Positions 7,728 to 16,295 are shown, numbered from the stretch's first letter. The stretch is 64,000 nucleotides of DNA from Methylobacterium sp. PvR107 (GCF_017833295.1 NZ_JAFIBW010000001.1:3561501-3625500); one strand, 5' to 3'. Numbers and translations are program-made. The notes: generated by a model not told the origin, from the sequence alone.

Positions 7728-9898
7728 CGGGCGTCCCCGATCCGCCGGCCGCCGGACCGTCGCAGGCCGGCGCTCAGCACCACGCCCAGGAGGGCGAGGA
7801 GCAGCCCGAGGCCGAGCTGCGCCAGGATCCCGGCCCCGGTCTGGGGGAGGGCGATGCCGTCCCCGGCGGCGTTGATCGGCACGATGCGCGGCCCGGTCCC
7901 GCGGGTCGGGTCCGGTGCGGCGCCCGGCTGATCCGGTCCGAAGACCTTGGCGAAGTCCCAGCCCGCCGGCAGGTTCAGCGGCAGATCGGCGGCCACGAGC
8001 GGCGTGCCCGCGGCGCGGCGCGGTGTGGCGTCGACGGCCACGAGGCTGGTCAGGCGCGTCGTCAGCCCGTGCTCCAGGGCGAGGGCGAGGATCGCGGCAT
8101 CGGCCGCGTCGGTGCCGAGGCGTCCGGTGATGCGCGCCGTCTCGGTCTCGCCGATCCGGGAGCGCGCCCAGACCTTCGAGATGCCGGCCCCCGGGGCCGC
8201 CCCGGCGAGGGGCAGCGTGCGGCTCCAGGGCCGGCCGCCGACACGGCCCGAGACGGTGACGGTCCCGCCGATCTCGGGGAGCCGGGCGGCGAAGACCAGC
8301 GGCTCGCCGCGATAGAGGTCCGGAAGCGCGCCCGGCGTCACCTCGGCGCCGGGGACCGAGAAGGTCGCGGTGAGGTCGGTCACGGCGGGGGATTCGAGCT
8401 TGGCGTAGAGGGCGCGGGTGCGCGCGTCGACCTGGGCGAGGTCGCGGATCTCCGTGAAGCTGCCGCGGCCGATCTCGGCGGCGTGGCGCATCAGGTGGCC
8501 GTTGGGCGCCGAGCCGATGCCGACCATGAACAGGCGCGAGCGCCCGAGATTGGCGTGGATCGCCGCGAAGATCCGGTCCTCGTCGCCGACCGCACCGTCG
8601 GTGAGGAACACGACCTGCCGCACGCGCCCGTCCTCCGGGTGGGGATCGGCTAGGGCCGCCTTCAGGGGCGCCAGCATCTCGGTGCCGCCGCGCGCCTCCA
8701 GGGCGGTGACGAAGCGCTCGGCGCCCGCCAGGGCCTCCGGGGTCGCCGGGACGGACTCGGGATGCAGTGCGTCCCAGGTGTCGTCGAAGCGGATGACGTT
8801 GAACCGGTCCCGCGGCGTCAGGCGGGCGAGGCCCGCGATCAGCCCGGCCTTGGCCTGCCGCATCGAGGCGCCGGACATCGAGCCGGAATTGTCGATGACG
8901 AAGGTGACGTCGCGGGCGGGCCGGGCGGCCGACTCGGCCTCGACCGTCGGCGGGGTCAGAGTGGCGAGCAGGTAGGTCCGGCCGGCGACCGTCTCGCGGA
9001 ACAGGCCGAGGCCCGGCATCCGGCTGGGGACGGGCTCCCAAGTCAGTTCGAGGTCGCGGTCGGCCGGCACCACGCCGTCGGCCAGGGTGATGGTGCGGGC
9101 CTCCGGGCCGGCCTCGGTCACGCGGATCGCGTGGGTCGCGCTGTGGACGGCGCCGATGGCGAAGCCCGCCTGGAGCCGCACCGTGACGGCGACCGGGTTG
9201 AGCGGCGGCGTCGTCACCGGGTCACGCACGGGCGGGCTGATCCGCGCGCGGTCCGGCACGGGATCGTGCGCGGCGCCGTCGAGCGCGACCGTGCCCAGAG
9301 CCGACGGCGCCGGATTGTAGCGCGGCGCCACCACCAGGGGCAGGCGCAGCGTCCGCGTCCCGCCGGAGACGGGAACCGTCTGCTGATAGGTGATCTGGAC
9401 CAGAACCGTCTCGCCGGGACCGATATTGGCGACCGTGTCGGTGAAGACGTTGGGCCGCTCCTGCTCGGTGAGCGCCGCCGACTGCCCAGCCGCCTTGGCG
9501 GCCTCGTAGGCGCGCTTGGCCGCGGCCCGCTCGCGGATATCGGCGACGATCACGCGGGCGCCCACGACGAGCTTCATCCCGTCGACGGCCGCGTCCTCCG
9601 GCAGGGGAAACAGGTAGGTGCCCTCGACCCAGTCGGCCGTGGTGTTGCGGAAGGCCTGGGTGACGGTGGCGCGGGCGGTCGGGCCGCTGACGTCGACGCC
9701 GATATCGGTCGCCAGTTGAATGGCCTCGACCGGCGCGGTGCCGGCGGGCCCGCGCAGCATCAGGCCGCCGCGTGCCGGCCCCGGCATCGCGTGCGCCGAT
9801 GCGAGCATGACGAGGAGCGCCAGCAGCCCGAGGAAGAGCGGCGACAGCGCGGCAGCGCGCGGCTGCCCGAGTGCGGATCGTGGAGCGGAGAACGGCAT
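7724..9898 (-). CDS. Sortase target protein with VIT and vWA domains and C-terminal LPQTG
   Basis: A 724-residue exported protein of the kind called marine proteobacterial sortase target. It has a signal peptide (LFLGLLALLVMLASAHA), a VIT (vault/inter-alpha-trypsin) domain about 50-190 with TQAFRNTTADWVEGTYLFPL, a vWA domain from about 330 with the metal-binding DNSGSMSG, and a C-terminal sorting signal: LPQTGAG, a hydrophobic stretch and a basic tail (RRSGGRR). The LPQTG is the expected substrate of the sortase coded immediately downstream. VIT-vWA proteins usually mediate protein-protein contact or adhesion. A GGAGG ribosome site lies just before the ATG. Confidence 0.94.
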   Translation of the reverse strand: MPFSAPRSALGQPRAAALSPLFLGLLALLVMLASAHAMPGPARGGLMLRGPAGTAPVEAIQLATDIGVDVSGPTARATVTQAFRNTTADWVEGTYLFPLPEDAAVDGMKLVVGARVIVADIRERAAAKRAYEAAKAAGQSAALTEQERPNVFTDTVANIGPGETVLVQITYQQTVPVSGGTRTLRLPLVVAPRYNPAPSALGTVALDGAAHDPVPDRARISPPVRDPVTTPPLNPVAVTVRLQAGFAIGAVHSATHAIRVTEAGPEARTITLADGVVPADRDLELTWEPVPSRMPGLGLFRETVAGRTYLLATLTPPTVEAESAARPARDVTFVIDNSGSMSGASMRQAKAGLIAGLARLTPRDRFNVIRFDDTWDALHPESVPATPEALAGAERFVTALEARGGTEMLAPLKAALADPHPEDGRVRQVVFLTDGAVGDEDRIFAAIHANLGRSRLFMVGIGSAPNGHLMRHAAEIGRGSFTEIRDLAQVDARTRALYAKLESPAVTDLTATFSVPGAEVTPGALPDLYRGEPLVFAARLPEIGGTVTVSGRVGGRPWSRTLPLAGAAPGAGISKVWARSRIGETETARITGRLGTDAADAAILALALEHGLTTRLTSLVAVDATPRRAAGTPLVAADLPLNLPAGWDFAKVFGPDQPGAAPDPTRGTGPRIVPINAAGDGIALPQTGAGILAQLGLGLLLALLGVVLSAGLRRSGGRRIGDAR

Positions 9899-10136
9899 CG
9901 GAGAACCTCCAGCGCCGGCGGATCTGGGCCGGCTCGGTGCTGAAGCTCCCGCGCCCGCCGCTGCGCCGCCACGGGAAGCTTCGCCCTTTTCCGGGCCGGA
10001 ACCGGACGCGCCGGACGGGCCGCGGCGGATCGGTGCGGAGACAGTGCGGTCCCGTGCGCCCTGTGGCGCTTCCTGACGGATACGCCACGGCCACGAATTT
10101 CGGCCAACGAGACCTGGCTCAGGCTCGGAGGGACAA
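9899..10136. other. Gene-free upstream region of the sortase-target operon
   Basis: No credible gene is seen on either strand; the open frames are shadows without family signal. The region must hold the promoter for the leftward VIT/vWA-sortase operon, but no clear -35/-10 pair could be assigned. A weak inverted repeat (GAAGCTCCCG and CGGGAAGCTTC, about 9949-9989) is present. Confidence 0.4.
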
Positions 10137-10254
10137 CCCCGTCATTCCGGGACCGCGGAGCAGGGCACGCAATCCAGATCCGAAACGCGCGCCCGGCCTG
10201 TCACGGTGGACGGTTCCGGGTTCCGGGCTCCCCTGCGGCGCCCCGGAACGACGG
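10137..10254. repeat. Interspersed GTCATTCCGG palindromic element, copy C
   Basis: Starts CCCCGTCATTCCGGG and ends GCCCCGGAACGACGG, giving inverted ends around a longer centre that contains CCGGGTTCCGGGCTCCCCTG. It shares its ends and CTGCGGCGCC block with copies A and B. Located between the sortase operon and the Nudix-regulator promoter. Confidence 0.6.
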
Positions 10255-10338
10255 CATGCGTGCTGCGCGGCGACCGGCACTCGGCGGCGTCGCAACCCGT
10301 CGACCTGCGTTCGCATCCGTGGACGTCGCCGACGCGCC

Positions 10339-10382
10339 TTGACTTATGCGCAGGTTGCGTCTTAGTTATACTCAAGTTGAGC
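10339..10382 (+). promoter_or_regulatory. Promoter and tandem operator-like repeats of the NrtR-like operon
   Basis: A TTGACT at 10339 could serve as a -35. A TATACT at 10367 resembles a -10, but the 22-base spacing is long. An 11-bp palindrome CTCAAGTTGAG (10371-10381) sits over the -10 region. It is part of an 18-base unit starting at 10364 that matches a unit starting at 10342 at 13 of 18 positions, 22 bases apart, i.e. two helical turns. NrtR-type regulators are known to bind AT-rich palindromes upstream of their own operons, so this is the candidate autoregulatory site. Confidence 0.5.
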
Positions 10383-10396
10383 AGAAAGGCCTCGCG

Positions 10397-11125
10397 ATGA
10401 CCGAATCCGAGTTCCTGGCCGGCTACGATCCCGCAGCCTACGAACGGCCCGCCTTGGCGGTGGACCTGGTGCTGACGGGCATCCGGCACGGCCGCCCGGC
10501 GGCGCTCCTGATGCGGCGGACCCAACACCCGCAGGCCGGGCTCTGGGCGCTGCCCGGCGGCTTTGTGGGGATCGCCGAGACCCTCGACGACGCGGCGGAG
10601 CGCGTCCTGCGCGACAAGGCCGGGATTGCCCGGGCGCGGCTGGAGCAGCTCTACACGTTCGGCGCCGTCGATCGCGATCCGCGCATGCGCATCGTCTCGG
10701 TCGCCTACCTGGCGCTTCTGCCCGCAGCGGCCTTCGCCGAGGCCCTGGCCGGCGGCGGCCTGACGGCGGCCGCGCTCGTGGTGCCCTGGGCGGGTGAGGC
10801 CGGCGGCTCCGTCTCGGCGGTGTCGGAGGAGGGCGCACCGCTCGCCCTCGCCTTCGACCATGCCGATATCCTGGCGCTCGCCGTGAAGCGGCTGCGCGGC
10901 AAGCTCGACTACACGGACGTCGCCTTCGCGCTGCTGCCCGAGCAGTTCACGCTGCGGCAGCTTCAGGACGTCCACGAGGCGGTGCTCGGCGCAGCCCTCA
11001 ACACCTCCGCCTTCCGCCGCCGCATGCGCGACCGGGGCTGGATCGCGCCGACCGGCGCTCGCGAGACCGGGACGGCGTTCCGCCCGGCCGAACTCTTCCG
11101 CTTCGACAGGTCACGTCAGTCTTGA
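10397..11125 (+). CDS. NrtR-like regulator: degenerate Nudix domain plus winged helix
   Basis: A 242-residue protein. The Nudix fold is clear (PGGFVGIAETLDDAAERVL), but the catalytic REUxEExGU block reads RVLRDKAGI, losing the metal-binding glutamates. It therefore probably binds rather than hydrolyses its ligand. The C-terminal 75 residues (FTLRQLQDVHEAVLG, then FRRRMRDRGWI) are the winged helix-turn-helix of NrtR, the ADP-ribose-responsive regulator of NAD metabolism. It is followed after 10 bases by the SPFH gene and then the NAD-kinase-like gene, so control of NAD-related genes is a strong contextual inference. ATG chosen for fit to the family start. Confidence 0.88.
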   Translation: MTESEFLAGYDPAAYERPALAVDLVLTGIRHGRPAALLMRRTQHPQAGLWALPGGFVGIAETLDDAAERVLRDKAGIARARLEQLYTFGAVDRDPRMRIVSVAYLALLPAAAFAEALAGGGLTAAALVVPWAGEAGGSVSAVSEEGAPLALAFDHADILALAVKRLRGKLDYTDVAFALLPEQFTLRQLQDVHEAVLGAALNTSAFRRRMRDRGWIAPTGARETGTAFRPAELFRFDRSRQS

Positions 11126-11135
11126 GGAGACCCCC

Positions 11136-12122
11136 ATGGCCACGATCCGCAACATCGGTGTGATCGCCCAGCTCCGGAGCGAGGCGAGCAGCCACATCAT
11201 CCGCTTCCAGAACGGGCGCGTCCGCCAGAGCGGGCGGGGGCTGGTGTTCTGGTTCCGGCCGGAGACCGCGAGCATCAGCGAGGTGCCGGTGGACGACCGC
11301 GAGATGACCCTGTTCGTCCGGGGTCGCAGCCGCGATTTCCAGACCGTCGTGGTGCAGGGCACGATCGGCTGGCGCGTGGTCGATCCCGAGCTGCTGGCGA
11401 GCCGGGTCGACTTCTCGATCAACCTCGCGAGCGGGCGCCTGCAGGGCGAGCCGCTGGAGCGGATCGAGGTGCGCCTCGGCGGCATCGCCGGTCAGGCGGC
11501 GCTGCACTATCTCGGGGCAAGCCCGATCGGCGCGCTCCTCGACGCAGGGCCGGAGCCGTTGCGCGCGGCCCTCGAGGCGGTTCTGGCCGCCGCCCCGGCG
11601 CTGGCCGAGATCGGCCTCGCGGCCGTGTCGGTGCGGCTGACCAATCTGGCGCCGACCAGCGAGCTGGAGCGGGCCCTGCAGACGCCGACCTTCGAGGCCC
11701 TGCAGCAGAAGGCCGATGCGGCGACCTTCGCCCGGCGGGCCCTGGCGGTGGAGAAGGAGCGCGCCATCGCGGAGAACGAGCTCGCGACCAAGACCGAGCT
11801 GGCCCGGCGCGAGACGGTCCTGATCGCCCAGGAGGCGGAGAATGCCCGCGACCGCGCCGCCGGCCTCGCGGAGGCGCGCGGCCTGGAGGCGGCCGCGGAG
11901 GCGGAACGGATCCGGCTGGTCGAGGGTGCCCGAGCCGAGGCCGAGCAGCGCCGCGCGGCGGTCTACCGGGACATGCCGCCGGCCGTGCTGCTCGGGCTGG
12001 CCGCCCGGGAACTCGCCGGCAAGCTGGAGACGATCGAGCACGTCAACGTCACGCCCGACCTGCTCGCGGCGTTCCTGGGCGAGGTCCGCAGCGCGCTTCC
12101 CGTGCCGGCTGCGGCGCGCTGA
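11136..12122 (+). CDS. SPFH (band 7) domain protein
   Basis: A 328-residue protein with an SPFH/prohibitin domain about 10-200 (VRQSGRGLVFWFRPETASI, then FQTVVVQGTIGWRVVDPELL), followed by an alanine- and glutamate-rich coiled coil about 215-285. There is no N-terminal membrane segment, so membrane contact would be peripheral or through oligomers. A GAGGAG ribosome site precedes the ATG. SPFH proteins scaffold membrane microdomains; pairing with Nudix/NrtR and NAD-kinase-like genes recurs across bacteria, but the joint role is not known. The tail contains a conserved-looking PPAVLLGLAARELAGKL. Confidence 0.9.
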   Translation: MATIRNIGVIAQLRSEASSHIIRFQNGRVRQSGRGLVFWFRPETASISEVPVDDREMTLFVRGRSRDFQTVVVQGTIGWRVVDPELLASRVDFSINLASGRLQGEPLERIEVRLGGIAGQAALHYLGASPIGALLDAGPEPLRAALEAVLAAAPALAEIGLAAVSVRLTNLAPTSELERALQTPTFEALQQKADAATFARRALAVEKERAIAENELATKTELARRETVLIAQEAENARDRAAGLAEARGLEAAAEAERIRLVEGARAEAEQRRAAVYRDMPPAVLLGLAARELAGKLETIEHVNVTPDLLAAFLGEVRSALPVPAAAR

Positions 12123-12133
12123 GGAGAGGCGCC

Positions 12134-13027
12134 ATGCCGGCCGCGACGCCCCGCGTGGTCTTCGTGATCCGCGACACCGATTACGAGCTGCTGCTCGCCC
12201 GGCACGCGACGAGCGGCCAGGTCCGGTTCTTCCTGGAGAGCCGCGGGCAGTCGATCGCCGAGGTCGAGGCCCGCCACGCGCAGTTCCACGCGGTCCTGGC
12301 CGAGGCCCGGGGGAGCGTACCCCTGGACTGGCGTCAGGCGCTGGTGCGGCGCCCCGATCTCGACCGCTTCCTGTTCGCCCCCGAGGACCTCGTGGTGGCG
12401 GTGGGGCAGGACGGGCTCGTGGCCAACGTCGCCAAGTACCTGGACGGCCAGCCGGTCGTCGGCGTCAACCCGGCGCCCGACCTCAACGACGGCGTCCTCG
12501 CCCGGGCCCGGGTGGGCAGCCTGCGCGCCCTCCTGCCCGCCAGCGCCGCCGGCAAGGTGCCGCTCCAGCGGCGCACCATGGTGCAGGCCCTGTTCGACGG
12601 CGGCGCGCGGCTGCTCGCCCTGAACGAGATCTTCGTCGGACACCGCAGCCATCAATCCGCGCGCTACCGGATCGACGACGGTGCGCGGGCGGAGGACCAG
12701 TCGTCGAGCGGGCTGATCGTGGCGTCGGGCACCGGCCTGACCGGGTGGGCGCGGTCGATCAGCGAGGCGACGCATCTCACCCTGGAGGTGGGCATCGAGG
12801 AGGCGGCCTTCGGCTACTGGGTGCGCGAGCCGTTCCCGAGCGTCGCCACCGGCACGGCGATGCGCGCGGGCCGGTTCGCCGGCGCGCCGCTCACCGTGAC
12901 GTCCCGCATGAACGAGGGCGGCGTGGTGTTCGCGGACGGGATCGAGCAGGACTTCGTTGCCTTCGACTGGGGCCGGCGCGTCGCGGTCACCCCCGCGTCG
13001 CGGACCCTCAACCTCGTGATCGCCTGA
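12134..13027 (+). CDS. NAD-kinase-like protein with altered GGDGT motif
   Basis: A 297-residue protein related to ATP-NAD kinases. Where the family has GGDGTxL this protein reads VGQDGLVANVAKY, keeping the Asp but changing the flanking Gly and Thr. The NE motif is present (LNEIFVGHRS) and the SDG-T-PTGSTAY region reads SSGLIVASGTGLTGW. The fold is therefore kept with a reworked nucleotide site, so substrate or activity may differ from NADK. A GAGGAG ribosome site stands before the ATG, 11 bases after the SPFH stop. Third gene of the NrtR-like operon; its placement supports a role in NAD(P) or ADP-ribose balance. Confidence 0.85.
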   Translation: MPAATPRVVFVIRDTDYELLLARHATSGQVRFFLESRGQSIAEVEARHAQFHAVLAEARGSVPLDWRQALVRRPDLDRFLFAPEDLVVAVGQDGLVANVAKYLDGQPVVGVNPAPDLNDGVLARARVGSLRALLPASAAGKVPLQRRTMVQALFDGGARLLALNEIFVGHRSHQSARYRIDDGARAEDQSSSGLIVASGTGLTGWARSISEATHLTLEVGIEEAAFGYWVREPFPSVATGTAMRAGRFAGAPLTVTSRMNEGGVVFADGIEQDFVAFDWGRRVAVTPASRTLNLVIA

Positions 13028-13042
13028 GCCGCCGCGGTCCCG

Positions 13043-13444
13043 TCACGGGCCGGGCGGGTTGAGCAGCACCCAGAGGCGCGCGATCCGGCCGCCGACGATC
13101 TCAGCCACATCCGCTCCGGTGACCGCGACCGGTCCGCCGTCCGGACCGGCCTGCCACTGCAGCGAACCCAGCCCGTGGTGCCCGACGGCCGGGCCGACGG
13201 GCGTGAACCGGAATGTCGGCCCGAACTGATCCAGCAGCCTGCCGGCCACCGCCGCGATGGCGGCCTGGCCGCGCACGATGTCGGCGGGCTCGTACATGAC
13301 CGGCTCCTCCACGAAGAGCTCCGCCAGCGCCGCCGCCCGCTTGCCGGCGTCGCGCTCGTTGAAGACGCGCTCCAGGTTGGCGCGCAGCAGCCGGTCGTAA
13401 TCCGGCTCCGCCTCCGGCCGGACGGTGTCGCTGGTCTCGGGCAT
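13043..13444 (-). CDS. SnoaL/NTF2-like fold protein
   Basis: A 133-residue cytoplasmic protein with the cone-shaped NTF2-like fold signature: an N-terminal helix (DYDRLLRANLERVFNERD), ALAELFVEEPVMYEPADIVRG and a beta-strand half ending in IARLWVLLNPP. SnoaL-like proteins are enzymes or ligand-binding proteins of many kinds, so no substrate is given. It faces the NAD-kinase-like gene tail to tail with only 15 bases between. Just upstream on the same strand is the C-terminal remnant of an SDR, which suggests a former two-gene operon. Confidence 0.82.
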   Translation of the reverse strand: MPETSDTVRPEAEPDYDRLLRANLERVFNERDAGKRAAALAELFVEEPVMYEPADIVRGQAAIAAVAGRLLDQFGPTFRFTPVGPAVGHHGLGSLQWQAGPDGGPVAVTGADVAEIVGGRIARLWVLLNPPGP

Positions 13445-13495
13445 CGGGTCATCTCCATCAGGGCGTCGGGCGCTCGGATCCGCCGGGCTCGTTCG

Positions 13496-13640
13496 TCAGA
13501 CGAGACGGGCGCCGCCGTCAACGTGCAGGGTCTCGCCGTTCATGAAGCCGTGGCTCATACGGAAGACGAGCGCCGCGCCGGCCTCCTCGGCCGTGCCCAG
13601 GCGACGCTGCGGCAGCCTCTCGGTCAGCGCGGCCGCAGAG
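13496..13640 (-). pseudogene. C-terminal remnant of a short-chain dehydrogenase
   Basis: The last 43 codons read LTERLPQRRLGTAEEAGAAL and end GETLHVDGGARLV, the typical SDR C-terminus (GTPEEVA... then G..L.VDGG). Upstream in the same frame the sequence loses all family resemblance and no Rossmann GxxxGxG or YxxxK motif is found in any frame up to 13966. This is a 5'-deleted gene. Its stop is 51 bases before the SnoaL-like start on the same strand. Confidence 0.6.
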
Positions 13641-13966
13641 GCATCGGCATCGCTCCGACCTACGTGGTCGCGTCCGACGTCGCGCGCGGCGCGCCGGTGC
13701 CGATCCTGCGGGACTTCGCGGTCGAGCGCTCGGCCGTCACGGCGCGCCGTCGCCGCGAGCCTGGATTTCCGGTCGAAACGCTCGCGGCGCGCCGGCCTCA
13801 CGGGATCCGCGAACGGCCGTGGGGTGCATCTGCCGCACGAACGCCTTCGCGGCGCAGGGGGAAGCGGGTTCCTCCGGTGGCCGGTCGCTGGTATCGGCCA
13901 TTCCTGCAGGTGATGGGCAGCTTGGCCGCTCGTATCTGTTCGCAGGACTGAGCAAGGGATCTGAGC

Positions 13967-15586
13967 ATGCCGAGCACGTTTGGCCTGAACCGCACGCTGG
14001 GCAGCGCCATCGGTGTCATCGCCCTGGTGTCGGTCCTCAGCAGCGGGGCGGTCCTGATCACCGGCAACCAGCTGCAGGACGCAACCGACGCCCGAAACCG
14101 CTCCAGCCAGCTGATCCGCGGCCTCGATAACTTCCGGACCGCCATGCTCAATCAGGAGACCGGGCTGCGCGGCTACCTGCTCACCGGGCGAGAGGGCAGC
14201 CTGGAGCCGTACAGGTCTGGACGCCTGGCCCTCGATGAGGCCATCAGCCGGCTCAAGGTCATGATCGGCAACGATGCCGAGCGCACGCGTCTCCTGGCCG
14301 ACGCTATCGCAGCCGCGGGGAGCTGGCAGGCCGACATCGGCGAGGCTGCCGTCCGGAATGCGGCCGACCCGTCGACCCGGGCCGAAGCGGTCCGCATCGA
14401 GGCGGACGGCAGAGGCAAGCAGTTCTTCGACACGGTGCGCGCGAAGCTCGCAGCCATCGAGACCCTTGAGGATGCGGTTCGCACCGCGCTGGTCGGACGT
14501 GTCGCGCAGGCACAGCGCGACGAAAGCGTCGCCTTGTGGGGCGGGACCTTGCTCACGCTCCTGATCTGCGCGGGCATCTGGGTCGCCATCAACCGCCTGA
14601 TCGTCCGTCCCCTCGTGCGCGTCATGGCCTTCGTCGCGCAGGTCGGCGAGGGCGACCTGTCAGGGCGGCTGGAGGCAGGCGTGGCTGGCGAGGTCGGCCG
14701 CCTCGGCGCGACGCTGAATGCGATGGTGGCGGGGCTGTCGGACCTGGCGCGCACCAACCGGGCCGCCACCGCCGACCTGAACGCGGCCGCAGCCGAGATC
14801 CGCGCCTCGGCGCAGGAGCAGGCGGCCTCCGTGGAGCAGCAATTCGCCGCCGTGCAGGAGACCGCCGCCACGGTCGACGAGATCACCCATTCGGGCGCGC
14901 AGATCAGCAAGCGCGCCACCGAGGTGGTCGCCACCGCCCAGGCCACCGCCCAGACCTCCCGGCAGGGGCTGCGCGCCGTCTCGGACACCGCCAAGGCCAT
15001 GGACGCGATCCGCGAGCAGGCCGAGGCGGTGGCCGGCAACATCGTCAGCCTGTCGGAGAAGACCCAGACGATCGGCGACATCATCGAGACGGTCAACGAC
15101 ATCTCCGAGCGCACCCATCTGCTGGCGCTCAACGCCGCGATCGAGGCGGCGGCGGCCGGCGAGAGCGGCCGCAGCTTCGCGGTGGTGGCCTCGGAGATGA
15201 AGCTGCTGGCCGATCAGGCGAAGGCCGCGACCGGCCAGGTCCGCGGGATCCTGGGCGAGATCCAGCGGGGCATCAACACGTCGGTGATGCTCACCGAGGA
15301 GGCGGTCAAGCGCGCGACCGCCGGCAAGACGCGCTCGGACACGACGCAGCGGACCATCGAGGAGATCACCGCGAAGGTCGAAGAGGGCGCGCAGGTGTTC
15401 CAGCAGATCATCGCGTCGACGAACCAGCAGCAGCTCGGCATCGAGCAGGTGATGGGGGCGCTCCAGAACATCCGGCAGGCCAGCCAGCAGACGGCGGCCG
15501 GCACGCGGCAGGTCGAGACCGCCTCGGCCAACCTCACGGAGCTGGCCCAGGCGCTCATGGCCCTCGCCGAACGCTACCGGCACTGA
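13967..15586 (+). CDS. Methyl-accepting chemotaxis protein with CHASE3 sensor
   Basis: A 539-residue membrane chemoreceptor. TM1 is about 11-33 and TM2 about 186-207. The segment between reads as a CHASE3 domain (FRTAMLNQETGLRGYLLTG), a helical extracytoplasmic sensor without a known ligand. A HAMP domain follows (NRLIVRPLVRVMAFVAQVGE), then the signalling domain about 300-539 whose hairpin tip reads ERTHLLALNAAIEAAAAGE. No C-terminal CheR-docking pentapeptide is present; it ends ALAERYRH. It would report to CheA/CheW, which are not in this window. Confidence 0.95.
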   Translation: MPSTFGLNRTLGSAIGVIALVSVLSSGAVLITGNQLQDATDARNRSSQLIRGLDNFRTAMLNQETGLRGYLLTGREGSLEPYRSGRLALDEAISRLKVMIGNDAERTRLLADAIAAAGSWQADIGEAAVRNAADPSTRAEAVRIEADGRGKQFFDTVRAKLAAIETLEDAVRTALVGRVAQAQRDESVALWGGTLLTLLICAGIWVAINRLIVRPLVRVMAFVAQVGEGDLSGRLEAGVAGEVGRLGATLNAMVAGLSDLARTNRAATADLNAAAAEIRASAQEQAASVEQQFAAVQETAATVDEITHSGAQISKRATEVVATAQATAQTSRQGLRAVSDTAKAMDAIREQAEAVAGNIVSLSEKTQTIGDIIETVNDISERTHLLALNAAIEAAAAGESGRSFAVVASEMKLLADQAKAATGQVRGILGEIQRGINTSVMLTEEAVKRATAGKTRSDTTQRTIEEITAKVEEGAQVFQQIIASTNQQQLGIEQVMGALQNIRQASQQTAAGTRQVETASANLTELAQALMALAERYRH

Positions 15587-16022
15587 GGCCCGTCCGGCCT
15601 CTCCTGGTTCCGTGTGCTGTCTCGGTCTCGGTCGTACCGCCGCCGTTCGCGGCGATGCAGATCGGCAGGCACCGCGGTATCCAGCCTCATGCCGGAGCCC
15701 ATTTCGGCGTCGATCGCACCGCTGAAGGCCTGGCGCAGCCCCGTGAAACCTCTTGCTTCGGGACGTGAAGCGCATCGCTCCGGCAGCGACCGAACGCCTC
15801 GAACCCAGGGGCGCCGTGCCCGCGCTGGGGCTACCGACCGACCTGGATGGTGCCGCCGCCGCGACCTGCCTTCGCGGCGGCTTCCGTCGGTTCAACCCGG
15901 AGCGGGCGTCCCATGAGCACGTGATTTCCCTCGATGACGGCCCTCCCAGGCCTGCTCGCGGGGGCGGGTTACCAAAGCCGGATCAGGATCACCTAGGGGC
16001 TCGGCACGCCGGCCCCTGATGG
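15587..16022. other. Gene-free stretch
   Basis: 435 bases between the chemoreceptor and the small secreted-protein gene. The open frames here are arginine- and serine-rich shadows with no family signal, poor codon character and no ribosome sites. No terminator with a T-run and no clear repeat was seen. Confidence 0.4.
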
Positions 16023-16295
16023 TCAGTAGCTGACGTAGCCGCCGGCGCCCTGGCCGGGGCGGACCGCGCCGCTGGTGTTCACGGACGGAGCAGACTGCTG
16101 GCGCTCGGCCTGGCGGTTGGCCAGGGCGCGCCCGGCGGCACAGCCTCCGACAGCGCCGAGGACGCCGTGCCCCGCATAGTGGCCGGCAATGCCGCCGACG
16201 ATGGCGCCCTTGATGCAGCCCTTCGCTTCGGCCGCCGGACCGGCAGCCAGAAGGGCACCCGCCGCCAGAGCGGCCATAGCGACACGCTTCATCAT
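16023..16295 (-). CDS. Small secreted glycine-zipper-like protein
   Basis: A 90-residue protein with a signal peptide (MAALAAGALLAAGPAAEA) and a mature part with the regular small-residue pattern KGAIVGGIAGHYAGHGVLGA, as in glycine-zipper outer-membrane or envelope proteins. Two cysteines (GCIKG and GGCAAG) could form a disulfide in the periplasm. The tail is polar and ends GGYVSY. A GGAGGGAAG ribosome site precedes ATG ATG. Function unknown; membrane insertion is inferred from the glycine pattern. Confidence 0.8.
   Translation of the reverse strand: MMKRVAMAALAAGALLAAGPAAEAKGCIKGAIVGGIAGHYAGHGVLGAVGGCAAGRALANRQAERQQSAPSVNTSGAVRPGQGAGGYVSY

Noticed and set aside
6225..7931. 568-codon frame opposite the XRE and sortase genes
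   Set aside because: Antisense shadow; the opposite strand carries recognisable XRE and sortase motifs.
8762..9943. 393-codon frame opposite the VIT/vWA gene
   Set aside because: Antisense shadow rich in Arg, Gly and His; no domain match.
14660..15895. 411-codon frame opposite the chemoreceptor
   Set aside because: Antisense of a classic MCP signalling domain; no own features.
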